Shown piece after piece: positions 31,979 through 42,785 of a DNA stretch of 64,000 nucleotides; position 1 is the stretch's first letter; every line of letters begins with the position of its first letter. The stretch lies in contig JAXLRM010000003.1 in assembly GCA_046331095.1 (NCBI GenBank), positions 186,001-250,000 of the forward strand, read 5' to 3'. A program made the translations under genes and the position numbers. Under the pieces are notes generated by a model. That model had not been told where the DNA came from and did not search any database. It saw only the letters and a list, made by a program, of their open reading frames with translations. Source of the stretch: JAIBAC01 sp046331095. Lineage in GTDB: Bacteria > Actinomycetota > Acidimicrobiia > UBA2766.

Positions 31979-33978
31979 TCACGCTTGTCCGCGCATCAGG
32001 GGAGCCTTGCGTGCCGAGATGACGCGGCAGTCGTGGGGGCCGAGCTCGCCGAGGTCGACCCGACCCCCGGCGACCGTGACGGTTCCGCCGCAGAGCACCT
32101 CGTCGGCCGGTCCGTCCGGGACGCCGAAGCGGCCGACGTCGAGGCTGCGCGCTCTGGGCGCGTCGGTGAGGTTCGCCACCGCGACGAGGATGTCACGCCC
32201 ACGCGCGGCGACGACGGTCTCGGGCATGTCGGCCCCGAAGAGGTCGACGACCCGTGCCTCACCCCCGAGGAGATCGTGCGCGCGCCTGAGCAGGCGGAGC
32301 CGGTCGGTCGGGATCGTGTCGACCCGATCGCTGAGGACGAGCATCCCGTCTGTGACGCCGAAGACACCGGCGAGGGTACGGACCTCGGCTTCGGTGAGCC
32401 GTGTCCGGTCGGTGCGCACCATCAAGCAGTCCGGGTCGTTGAGCCAGAGCCGACGGTGCATGAACGCCCGCGTGAGGGTGTTGCGCACCGCGTTCTTGCT
32501 CGCCGGACCATGGCGGTCGCCGCCGCCCCACCTGCTCCGCAGCGCGGCGTTGGTCCAGTAGGGGGCGACGTCGGCTCCGATGCGCATCGCGTCGACGATC
32601 CCGACCGCAGGCCCGAGCGGGCACCCGCACCCGAGCAGGAACGCGTCCTCGCCCGCCCCGCTCCGCACCGCTTCCAGGCCGCGCCGTAGCGCTTCGGCGC
32701 GGGTGGCGCGGGTGTCGTGGCGTTGGCCCGGCAACGCCGCCGCGTAGAGGAAGTCGAGCTTGAGGATGTGATAGCCCCACTCGTGCACCAGCGTCGCGGC
32801 GACCGACTCGAGCCAGGCGAGGGCGTCGGGATGGGTGGTGTCGAGGGCGTAGCACGTGCCGGGGGTGCCCCAGGCCGGGTTGACGATCCCGACGCGGGCC
32901 TTGCCTCTGTCGGTGCGCACGAACCAGTTCGGGTGCTCGCGGAAGAGGCGCGAGCGCGCACCGGCGAGGAACGGCGCGGTCCAGATGCCGGCATCGAAGC
33001 CGGCGTCGCGGATGCGTCCGGCGAGAGCGGCCATGCCCGAGGGGAACTTGGAGTTCGTGTCGAGCCAGTCGCCGATGTCGCTCTGGTGGCCGTCGTCGAC
33101 CATCACGTAGTCGCAGGGCACGTCGGCCTTGAGCCGCGCGAGCGCGTCGAGGTTGTCGACGACGGCGTCCTCGTCGACCTTGGTGAAGTAGTAGTACCAA
33201 CTGCACCAGCCCGTCGGTGCCCGTGCCGGGACCCGCGCGTGCATGTTCTCGCCGAGCTGGGCGGCCCAGGCCTCGAGCAGCGCAGTGCCGTCGCGTCCGG
33301 CCGAGAGCAGGAGCGGCGCGGACTCGATCTCCTCGCCGGGTCCGAGCTCGATGCCGTCGAGGTCGCAGGCGCCCACGAGTGTGCGGCCGCAGTCGATGTC
33401 GAAGCCGCCGAACATGGCAGCCTCGTCGAGGAAGCCCGCGCACAACGCGGGCCCCTCGGTCCCCGACGAGATCGCCGTGACGAGCTCCGACCGGTAGGCC
33501 CCACGCCGGCGCGGGGCGGGGTGTGCCGCGTTGACGGTGGTCATCGACAGGAGCCCGATCGGCGGCTCGTGGTCGCGATCACCCCGCCGCAGGGTGCCGG
33601 TTCCGCTCCAGGACTGGAACCCGTTGCGGTACACAGACCAGTCCGCGACTCGCGGGCCGACCACGACGGCGCCGTCGGGGCCGACGCGAGCGGCGCCAGC
33701 GCGTCGAGCCGAACGCTGTCGGGGCGGTCGTTGCGGACCACGGCGGAGAGCACGACGGCGTCGCCGCGGGCCTCTCCCTTGAGCGTCAGGACGAGGCCAC
33801 CGCGGGTCGCCGTCGTCGTGTCGCCCTCGCGCGCGAGGCGGCGCGGCCGCCAGGTGACCGCCGTCGCGTTGCTGCGGTAGGTCACCTGCGGACCGAGGCC
33901 CTCGACGGCGACGGTCACGTCGGCCCACGTGAGGTCGACACGCCCGTCGCCGCGGATCTTGACGTTTGGCGCCGCCAT
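31979..33978 (-). pseudogene. GH36 alpha-galactosidase-like glycoside hydrolase, one frameshift
   Basis: The N-terminal beta-sandwich begins at the ATG at 33978 (MAAPNVKIRGDGRVDLTWADV) and reads to about 33687; then a one-base loss shifts the frame, and the remaining ~570 codons continue without a stop to 31979. The catalytic TIM barrel is intact: TGWCSWYYYFTKV, YVMVDDGHQSDIGDWL, HILKLDFLYAAALPG whose KxD Asp is the GH36 nucleophile, and VDAMRIGADVAPYW with the acid/base Asp. It would hydrolyse alpha-galactosides in the cytoplasm (no signal peptide). Either a functional gene with a consensus error or a recent pseudogene. Confidence 0.82.
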
Positions 33979-33986
33979 GCGCGGCC

Positions 33987-33992
33987 AAGGTA
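33987..33992 (-). promoter_or_regulatory. -10 box for the alpha-galactosidase gene
   Basis: TACCTT on the minus strand, 8 nt before the ATG at 33978; leaderless pattern. It lies at the very end of the Lon gene. Confidence 0.5.
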
Positions 33993-36359
<2,367 letters not shown>

Positions 36360-36477
36360 GGCGGACACCTCGTGGGACGGCTGCACCGGGCGGTCCGGTG
36401 CATCCTGCTCAGAACAGGCGGACACCCTCGCGCATTCCACTCATTCCCAAAGCAGATCCTCGAACCCGGACCACGTT

Positions 36478-36483
36478 TATGGT
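36478..36483 (+). promoter_or_regulatory. -10 box for the O-methyltransferase gene
   Basis: TATGGT, 7 nt before the ATG at 36491; leaderless pattern. Confidence 0.5.
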
Positions 36484-36490
36484 GGCTCCC

Positions 36491-37143
36491 ATGACGACGA
36501 CACCGAAGAGCTTCCACCTCACGCCCGAGGTCCACGCCTACATCCTCGACCACTCGAGCGCACTCGACCCGATCGCCACCGAACTCGTCGGGCGAACTGC
36601 CGAGCTCGGCGGGGTGTCGATCATGCAGATCGCACCGGAGCAGGCGGTGTTCATGACGCTGATCACACAGGCCGTCGGCGCCCGCGTGGCCGTGGAAGTG
36701 GAGCACGTTCACGGGAATGTCGGCGCTCGCGATCGCCCGCGGGCTCCCTCGGACGGCCGCCTCACGTGCTGTGACGTGAGCGAGGACTGGACCTCCATCG
36801 CGCGGGAGTTCTGGCAACGGGCGGGTGTAGCCGACCGCATCGACCTGCGCATGAGTCCGGCGGCGGAGACGCGCGATGTCGCCCGAGGCTGTCGTCGACC
36901 TCGCGTTCGTGGACGCCGACAAGGGCGGCTACATCCGCTACTGGGACGAGTTGGTCCGCGGATGCGCGGCGGCTCCGTGCTCGTCGACAACACCCTTCGC
37001 GGCGGGACCGTCGCCGATTCGTCGAACACCGACGACACGACCGAGCAGGCCGCGTTCAGCGATCATGCGGTCGCTGACGGGCGCATGGACGTGGTCGTCC
37101 TGGCAGTCGGCGACGGTCTCACGTTCGCCCGCAGGAGGACTGA
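36491..37143 (+). pseudogene. Class I SAM-dependent O-methyltransferase, at least four frameshifts
   Basis: Pieces of a caffeoyl-CoA-type (methyltransf_3) O-methyltransferase appear in order but in alternating frames: SFHLTPEVHAYILDHSSALDP and IMQIAPEQAVFMTLI in frame one; TFTGMSALAIARGLP (the SAM-binding glycine loop) in another after about 36700; SDGRLTCCDVSEDWT back in frame one after about 36750; MSPEAVVDLAFVDADKGGYIRYWDELV (metal-binding Asp) in a different frame after about 36868; and SVLVDNTLRGGTVAD in frame one after about 36962. The final TGA (37141) is again out of frame. Full length would be ~220 aa, normal for the family. Confidence 0.8.
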
Positions 37144-37180
37144 GCGCAGGCAGGCGCCTTCCGGCGCAGTAACGTGGACG

Positions 37181-37967
37181 ATGCCCAACGAGGAGCGAGC
37201 CGCCACAGCCGTCGGTGGCGACCCCGAAACAGTGCGGGCTCCGGATCCCACCTCCGGGACCGACCCGTGAGGCTGCGCCGAGACGTGGCGCCCGATCCCG
37301 GGGTCGGGATCGAACGAACGAGCGTGGCCCGCGCTCGACCGGCCCAAGCCGGCGAAGAAGTCGGTCGGCTTCTATGGGTGGAGTTGCCGTTCCTGCTCCT
37401 CGCCGGCTTCGCGATCGTGGTCCTCGTCAAGGGCTTCCTGATAGGAGCCCTTCTACATCCCGTCGGGCTCGATGGAGAACACGCTCGGCATCAACGACCG
37501 CGTGCTCGTGAATCGCCAGGCGTACTGGGGGGTGGACCGAGCCGCGGTGACGTGATCGTGTTCCGCGACCCCAAGCACGTCGGGTCGGAGAACCAAGGCC
37601 AGTCGAACTGGGGTTACGTCACCGAATCGATGCGCGAGGGAATCGGGCTCGGCAGTGGCAAGGGCGTCGACCTGATCAAGAGGGGTCATCGGGCTTCCCG
37701 GGGACACCGTCGAGGTTCGCGACAGCCGCACGTACGTGAACCCCGGTGAGCCCCTCGACGAACCGTACGTCTTCATGGACAGGCCCGACAGCCTCGCGAA
37801 CATGCCGCCAGCGTCGTGCCCGAAGGCAAGTACTTCGTGATGGGGGACCACAGGAACAACTCCGCCGACAGCCGGCCACCGGCTTCATGGTCGACGAGGA
37901 CACGATCGTGGGCAAGGCCGTCGTGCGCATCTGGCCTCTCGACCACCTCGGCGGTCTCGGCTCCTAG
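37181..37967 (+). pseudogene. lepB: Signal peptidase I, multiply frameshifted
   Basis: Ordered fragments of a type I signal peptidase occur in shifting frames: VELPFLLLAGFAIVVLVKGFL (membrane anchor), then PSGSMENTLGINDRVLVNR with the catalytic Ser in a second frame, GDVIVFRDPKHVG in the first, LIKR / IGLPGDTVEV with the catalytic Lys across a break near 37683, YVNPGEPLDEPYVFM, YFVMGDHRNNSADS near 37830, and FMVDEDTIVGKAVVRIWP to the TAG at 37965. At least five indels are needed. LepB is normally essential, so this is either one of several copies or a stretch of poor consensus. N-terminus placed at the ATG at 37181, uncertain. Confidence 0.8.
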
Positions 37968-37975
37968 CTCCGCAT

Positions 37976-38270
37976 CTCACGTCCCCACGTCCCCAACCCG
38001 GACCACCCGGACCGACGTGGGGGCGCGAAACTGGGTCCGCAGCCCACCTCGTCCCCACGTCCGTAGCCCGGACCGACGTGGGGCGCAAAACAGATTCACA
38101 ACCCACCTCCGTCCCCACGTCCGTAACCCCGCGAGCGTGGGGACGCCAAGCAAGTCCACAACCCACCTCCGTCCCCACGTCCGTAGCCCGGACCGACGTG
38201 GGGACGAAACAGGTCCGCAACCCACCTCACGTCCCCACGTCCGGGCTTCAGGTCCCCCACGTCGGGGTTC
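37976..38270. repeat. Repeat family A tandem array, about 4.5 copies of a ~60-bp unit
   Basis: GACGTGGGG-type cores recur near 38014, 38075, 38133 and 38195, each followed by a C-rich run, CCACAACCCACCTC-like sequence and the complementary CGTCCCCACGTCCG. The copies differ by several substitutions, so the array is not recent. It fills the 311-nt gap between the convergent lepB and aceE genes; no other gene or signal is seen there. Confidence 0.85.
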
Positions 38271-38278
38271 GCGTGGCG

Positions 38279-40987
38279 TCAGCAACTACGGGGGTCGGGG
38301 GCGTCAGGGTCGATGCCGAATCGTGCGATCGCCTGCGCGACCGTCTGGGGCGATACATGGCCGGCGGCGGCGAGGTCGGAAAGTGCCGCGATCACGACGT
38401 GCGCGGCGTCAACCTCGAAGTGGCGGCGCAACGGGCCGCGGGCGTCGGAGAGACCGAACCCGTCGGTTCCCAGTGATGTGAACGAACGTGGTACCCACGG
38501 TCGCACCATGTCGCCGACGCTCTTCATGTAATCGGTCACAGCCACCACGGGACCGGTTCCGCCGCCGAGGCGCTGGGTGACGTACGGGGTCCGCGACGGC
38601 TCCAGCGGGTGCAAGCGATTCCAACGCTCCACCTCGAGTGCTTCCTCGCGCAGCAACTTGTAGGACGTGACACTCCACAGGTCGGCACGCACACCGAATT
38701 CCTCCGCGAGGATCAGTTGCGCCTCGCGCGCCGCACGCTGGGCAGGTCCGCTGAAGAGGATCGACGCCTCCGGACCGGCACCCTCCGGCGCTGCGGAGAA
38801 CTGGTACATGCCCCGGACGATGTCCTCCTCGGTCGCCCAGTCCGGCTGGGGGGGCTGCTCCCACGTCTCGTTGTAGACGGTCAGGAAGTAGAAGACGTCC
38901 TCGCCTCCACCGGGATCGCCGTACATGCGCCAGATTCCGTCGCGCACGATCGCGGCGATCTCGTACGCGAAGGCCGGGTCGTAGGCCCGACAGTTGGGAA
39001 CCACCGAGAACAGGACGTGGCTGTGTCCGTCGTTGTGCTGGAGGCCCTCGCCCGGGAGTGTCGTGCGCCCCGCCGTGGCACCCAACATGAAGCCGCGCCC
39101 GCGCGCGTCTCCCAGTGCCCACACGAGGTCACCGACACGCTGGTAGCCGAACATCGAGTAGTAGAGAAAGAACGGCACCATCGCCACACCGGTCGTGGCA
39201 TAGCTCGTCGCAGCCGCCGTGAACGTCGCCATCGCGCCGGCTTCGGTGATGCCCTCCTCGAGGATCTGACCGTCGGTGCGCTCCTTGTAGGAGACGAGCA
39301 GGTCGGCGTCGACCGGCTCGTAGAGCTGGCCATCGGGCGAGTAGATGCCGATGTCGTGGAAGAAGGCCTCCCACCCGAACGTGCGGCCCTCGTCGGGCAC
39401 GATCGGCGCCACGCGTGGACCGAAGCCGGGTTCGTGCAGGAGAGAGCGCAACAGGCGGTTGAACGCCATCGTCGTCGCGACCGACTTGCCGCCCGACCCC
39501 TTGCGGAGCTCGGAGAAGCACGAGTCGGACGGCATCGGCAGCGCGCGCCGTGCCACCGTGGTGCGACGGGGTAATGAACCGTTGAGCTCACGGCGTCGTT
39601 GCATCATGTAGTCGTATGCGGGCGTGCCCGCAGGGGGGCGGTAGTAGCGAGGCAGGCCGTCGGCGATCGCCTCGTCCGGGATCTCCTCCTGCAGGTAGAG
39701 GCGGTCGCGCCAGATCCGAAGCTGCTCGAGGTTCATCTTCTTGATCTGGTGGGTCGAGTTGCGCCCCTCGACCGCGGCGCCGAGTGTCCATCCCTTCACG
39801 GTCTTGGCGAGGATCACGCTCGGTTGGGACTCGTGTTCGGTCGCAACCTTGTACGCCGCGTACAGCTTGCGGTAGTCGTGGCCGCCACGCGGGAGCGCGG
39901 CGAGCTCGTCGTCGGAGAGGTGGGCGACCATCTCACGCAGACGCGGGTCCGGTCCGAAGAAGTGATCCCGGATGTATCTGCCGCCGGCTACGGAGTACTT
40001 CTGGAACTCGCCGTCGGGCGTGGTGTTCATCTTGTTCAACAGGACGCCGTCGGCGTCGCGAGCGAGCAGGTCGTCCCATGCCCTACCCCAGATGACCTTC
40101 AGCACGTTCCAGCCACTGCCGCGGAACAGCGCCTCGAGCTCTTGGATGACCTTGCCGTTGCCACGCACCGGCCCGTCGAGGCGCTGGAGGTTGCAGTTGA
40201 CCACGAACGTCAGGTTGTCGAGCTTCTCACGGCTGGCGACCGAGAGCGCTGCCGTGGACTCGGGCTCGTCCATTTCGCCGTCACCGAGGAAACACCAGAC
40301 CCGCATGCCCGAGGTGTCCTCGATCTCGCGGTTGTGCAGATAGCGCAGGAAGCGCGCGTGGTAGACGGCGTTGATCGGCCCGAGGCCCATCGACACCGTC
40401 GGGAACTCCCAGAAGTCGGGCATACGACGTGGGTGCGGGTAAGACGGAAGGCCGTTGCCGCCCACCTCCTGGCGGAAGTTGTCGAGCTGGGTCTCGTCGA
40501 TGCGACCTTCGAGGAATGCTCGCGCGTAGATCCCCGGGGACGCATGTCCCTGGAAATACACGAAGTCGCGGGGCTTGCCGTCGTCCTTGCCCCGGAAGAA
40601 GTGGTTGAAACCGACCTCGTACAGGGCGGCACTGCTCGCGTAGGTGGCGAGGTGGCCGCCGATGCCGTCCGCCTTCTTGTTGGCGCGCAGGACCATGGCC
40701 ACCGCGTTCCAGCGTATGTAGGCGCGGATGCGCCGCTCGATGTACTCGTCGCCGGGGAACCACGGTTCCGCCTCGGGTGAGATCGAGTTCACGTACGGAG
40801 TGGAGACCGAGGCCGGGATCCCCACCTGGCGCTCGTGAGCACGCCCGAGTACCCGGGAAACGATGAATCTCGCCCGCGCCTTGCCACGAGCGTCGATGAC
40901 CGCGTCGAGGCTGTCCAGCCACTCTCCGGTCTCGGCAGGGTCGATGTCGGGGACCTGGTGGAGGAAGCCGTCGAACATCATGGGCAC
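38279..40987 (-). CDS. aceE: Pyruvate dehydrogenase E1 component, homodimeric type
   Basis: 902 aa; GTG at 40987 or ATGs at 40981/40978. The AceE signature start GFLHQVPDIDPAETGEWLDSLDAV is followed by VYFQGHASPGIYARAF, the thiamine-diphosphate motif GDGEMDEPES...NCN, LAKTVKGWTLG and the C-terminal EGLQHNDGHS/PNCRAYDPAFAYE active-site region. It decarboxylates pyruvate and acetylates the lipoyl E2 in the PDH complex. E2 and E3 genes are not adjacent; in actinobacteria AceE joins a hybrid PDH-ODH complex (family knowledge). The upstream gap holds a direct repeat. Confidence 0.95.
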   Translation of the reverse strand: MPMMFDGFLHQVPDIDPAETGEWLDSLDAVIDARGKARARFIVSRVLGRAHERQVGIPASVSTPYVNSISPEAEPWFPGDEYIERRIRAYIRWNAVAMVLRANKKADGIGGHLATYASSAALYEVGFNHFFRGKDDGKPRDFVYFQGHASPGIYARAFLEGRIDETQLDNFRQEVGGNGLPSYPHPRRMPDFWEFPTVSMGLGPINAVYHARFLRYLHNREIEDTSGMRVWCFLGDGEMDEPESTAALSVASREKLDNLTFVVNCNLQRLDGPVRGNGKVIQELEALFRGSGWNVLKVIWGRAWDDLLARDADGVLLNKMNTTPDGEFQKYSVAGGRYIRDHFFGPDPRLREMVAHLSDDELAALPRGGHDYRKLYAAYKVATEHESQPSVILAKTVKGWTLGAAVEGRNSTHQIKKMNLEQLRIWRDRLYLQEEIPDEAIADGLPRYYRPPAGTPAYDYMMQRRRELNGSLPRRTTVARRALPMPSDSCFSELRKGSGGKSVATTMAFNRLLRSLLHEPGFGPRVAPIVPDEGRTFGWEAFFHDIGIYSPDGQLYEPVDADLLVSYKERTDGQILEEGITEAGAMATFTAAATSYATTGVAMVPFFLYYSMFGYQRVGDLVWALGDARGRGFMLGATAGRTTLPGEGLQHNDGHSHVLFSVVPNCRAYDPAFAYEIAAIVRDGIWRMYGDPGGGEDVFYFLTVYNETWEQPPQPDWATEEDIVRGMYQFSAAPEGAGPEASILFSGPAQRAAREAQLILAEEFGVRADLWSVTSYKLLREEALEVERWNRLHPLEPSRTPYVTQRLGGGTGPVVAVTDYMKSVGDMVRPWVPRSFTSLGTDGFGLSDARGPLRRHFEVDAAHVVIAALSDLAAAGHVSPQTVAQAIARFGIDPDAPDPRSC

Positions 40988-41018
40988 ATCATCGCGCGAG
41001 TTCTCGATCCCGGTTCGT

Positions 41019-41104
41019 GCGCCGAGCGCCTCATCGGAGAGTCCACGAGACGAGGTCCGCGGTTCACAAGTCCCTTGGAGGCAGCGCCGAGCGCCTCATC
41101 GGAG
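41019..41104. repeat. Direct repeat spanning the rnd 3' end and aceE upstream region
   Basis: GCGCCGAGCGCCTCATCGGAG occurs at 41019-41039 and 41084-41104, 65 bp apart, and similarity continues imperfectly for another 20 bp (CCACGAGACG). The second copy covers the last codons and stop of rnd, so the first looks like a duplicated gene end. Both lie upstream of aceE and could also act as paired regulatory sites. Confidence 0.7.
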
Positions 41105-42253
41105 TGCCACGAGACGGAGCCCGCCGTCGCCGTCGGGCGCGACCGCCAGATCGCCCGCGGCGAGCGACAGGACCGTGGCGCCGGCCACCTCGTAGCGCCA
41201 CCCGTGCCGCAACCGGCAGTCCGGCGCCCTGCCCAAGAGGGCGTTCACATCTTCGCGGGTGGCGATCAGTGTCGGGTCCAAGTCGAGCTCGTCGGCCTGA
41301 TGCGATATCCATGCAAGCGCGAGCGAGGCGACGGACTTGGGGACGCGATCGCCGTCGTTGACCGGGGGCAGGAGCAGTTCCTCGGGTTCCAGGGCCGCGC
41401 CGCATGCGATCGCATCGAGGATCTCGGCGGCTGCCTCCTTGCGAGTGTGGCGCCCGTCGAGGCCCCGCACCGCACGCAGCTCCTCCACGGTGCGGGGTGG
41501 GCGGCCGGCGATCCCGAGCAGGGCGAGGTCCGGGAGCACGAAGCGCACCGGCCGGTCCTCGGCGGCGGCGGTCCTCTCACGCCAGGCCGCGACCTCCTGC
41601 GCGACGCCCCGGGCGCCGCCACGTAGTTTCCTGCTCCCCTTCAGACGCCACCACGCTGTTCGCGGGTCACGCTGGGCCCGCACCTTGGTGCGGAGCAGCT
41701 CGGTTTCCTCGTCTGCCCACGAGGCGCGGCCGAGACGTTCGAGGCGCGCGTCGAGGATCGCGTCGAGCTCGAGGAGATGGGCGACGTCGGCCGCGGCATA
41801 CTCGAGCACAGCCCGGCTCAACGGCCGCCGTGTCCAGTCGGTGAGCTGGTCTGCCTTGGGCAGCTTGAGGTTCAGAACCGAGCGCAGCAGCGAGTCGAGC
41901 GACGCTGTCCCGAAGCCCAGGAAACGGCCTGCCACCTGGGTATCTGCGAGGTGCTCGGGGACCCTGGCACATCTGAGCTCGAGGATCTCGAGGTCCTGGT
42001 CGGCAGCGTGCATGACGCACAGGGCGGGACTCGCGAGGGCGGACACGAGCGGACGCGGATCCACCTCCAGCGTGTCGACGAGCACCACCTGGACCTCACC
42101 ACGGTCCTCCCAGCCGATCTGCATCAGGGCCAAGTGGGGGTAGTAGGTCCGCTCGCGGTGGAACTCGGTGTCGAGCGCGTAGGCATCAACGCCCTCCAGC
42201 GCGCGCACCACGTCATCGAAGCCGGCCTGGGTGTCGACCCACTCGAACGTCAT
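41096..42253 (-). CDS. rnd: Ribonuclease D family exonuclease with HRDC domains
   Basis: 385 aa. The DEDDy exonuclease domain is visible: VDAYALDTEFHRERTYYPHL (DxE), VMHAADQDLEIL (second Asp motif), DTQVAG, and LEYAAADVAHLLEL with the YxxxD. HRDC-like helical domains follow (RPVRFVLPDLALLGIAGRPPRTVEELRAVRGL). It trims 3' ends of tRNA and other structured RNAs. TACCAT lies 8 nt before the ATG. It precedes aceE by 108 nt on the same strand; co-transcription is possible. Confidence 0.9.
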   Translation of the reverse strand: MTFEWVDTQAGFDDVVRALEGVDAYALDTEFHRERTYYPHLALMQIGWEDRGEVQVVLVDTLEVDPRPLVSALASPALCVMHAADQDLEILELRCARVPEHLADTQVAGRFLGFGTASLDSLLRSVLNLKLPKADQLTDWTRRPLSRAVLEYAAADVAHLLELDAILDARLERLGRASWADEETELLRTKVRAQRDPRTAWWRLKGSRKLRGGARGVAQEVAAWRERTAAAEDRPVRFVLPDLALLGIAGRPPRTVEELRAVRGLDGRHTRKEAAAEILDAIACGAALEPEELLLPPVNDGDRVPKSVASLALAWISHQADELDLDPTLIATREDVNALLGRAPDCRLRHGWRYEVAGATVLSLAAGDLAVAPDGDGGLRLVALR

Positions 42254-42261
42254 CGCGGCGC

Positions 42262-42267
42262 ATGGTA
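42262..42267 (-). promoter_or_regulatory. -10 box for rnd
   Basis: TACCAT on the minus strand, 8 nt before the ATG at 42253; leaderless pattern. Confidence 0.5.
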
Positions 42268-42268
42268 C

Positions 42269-42466
42269 GTGGGCGTTCCGGCCTCCCTACCATCGGCGCC
42301 GCCGCCGTCTCGCGATCGCCCCGGCGACGACCGCTTGTGGGTGGTCGAGCACTACTTCCCCGAGGATGACGGGCGCGTGGACTGCGGAACGGGTGAGACG
42401 TCCTCGGGGACGGAGCCCGGCGGCTGGATCGACGACTACTACTCCACCGTCGACTCTGGCGGGTGA
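42269..42466 (+). CDS. Possible small acidic protein, 65 aa
   Basis: An open frame from a GTG at 42269 to the TGA at 42464-42466. The N-terminal third is low-complexity Ser/Pro, but DRLWVVEHYFPEDDGRVDCG and GGWIDDYYSTVDSGG look protein-like, with acidic and aromatic residues unusual for antisense reading. A shorter version could start at a TTG just before WVVEHYF. No family recognised and no ribosome site; may be noise. Confidence 0.3.
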   Translation: MGVPASLPSAPPPSRDRPGDDRLWVVEHYFPEDDGRVDCGTGETSSGTEPGGWIDDYYSTVDSGG

Positions 42467-42671
42467 GTGACCGCGAGGTTGGCGCCGAACCCCAACGTGG
42501 TGATCGTGCTTGCTTTCGTGTGTCACTCGAGCGAGCAAACGGCCATGGACCGCGCCCTAGAGGCTGCCCACTTCTTCGGCTACTCCCGCGCCCACTACTG
42601 CATGTCGCGAAGGACCGATTCGCACCTGTCTCTCACCTTTTCCGACATTTCGGCCAGTCTTAGAGGGGTGC
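42467..42671. other. Non-coding gap upstream of the LPXTG gene
   Basis: About 320 nt between the possible small ORF and the LPXTG start codon. Base composition is visibly less GC-rich than the flanks. No convincing ORF, tRNA or repeat. It probably holds the control region of the surface-protein gene; a promoter-like pair lies at its end. Confidence 0.4.
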
Positions 42672-42700
42672 AAGACAGAGCGACCGATTACCTGTACAGT
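42672..42700 (+). promoter_or_regulatory. Promoter of the LPXTG surface-protein gene
   Basis: AAGACA (42672-42677), a 17-nt spacer and TACAGT (42695-42700) fit a sigma-70/SigA promoter. Transcription from about 42707 would leave a ~79-nt leader with GGGAGG before the ATG at 42786. Confidence 0.5.
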
Positions 42701-42785
42701 GTCGAGCCATATGGATTCGGCCTGTTCAGTAGGGCGGCGCCAAGGGGCATCGTCTGCAGGCTCGATGGACGGGAGGCTGACCGCC

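Noticed and set aside
33670..33700. Programmed ribosomal frameshift in the GH36 gene
   Set aside because: No slippery heptamer or stop codon arrangement; other genes in the window carry similar single-base breaks, so error or decay is simpler.
38014..38260. Iteron-type replication origin
   Set aside because: Repeats are degenerate hairpins that recur at other intergenic sites; no replication initiator or AT-rich unwinding segment is adjacent.
39599..40780. Plus-strand 393-codon open frame opposite aceE
   Set aside because: Antisense shadow of aceE; Val/His/Glu bias and no known domain.
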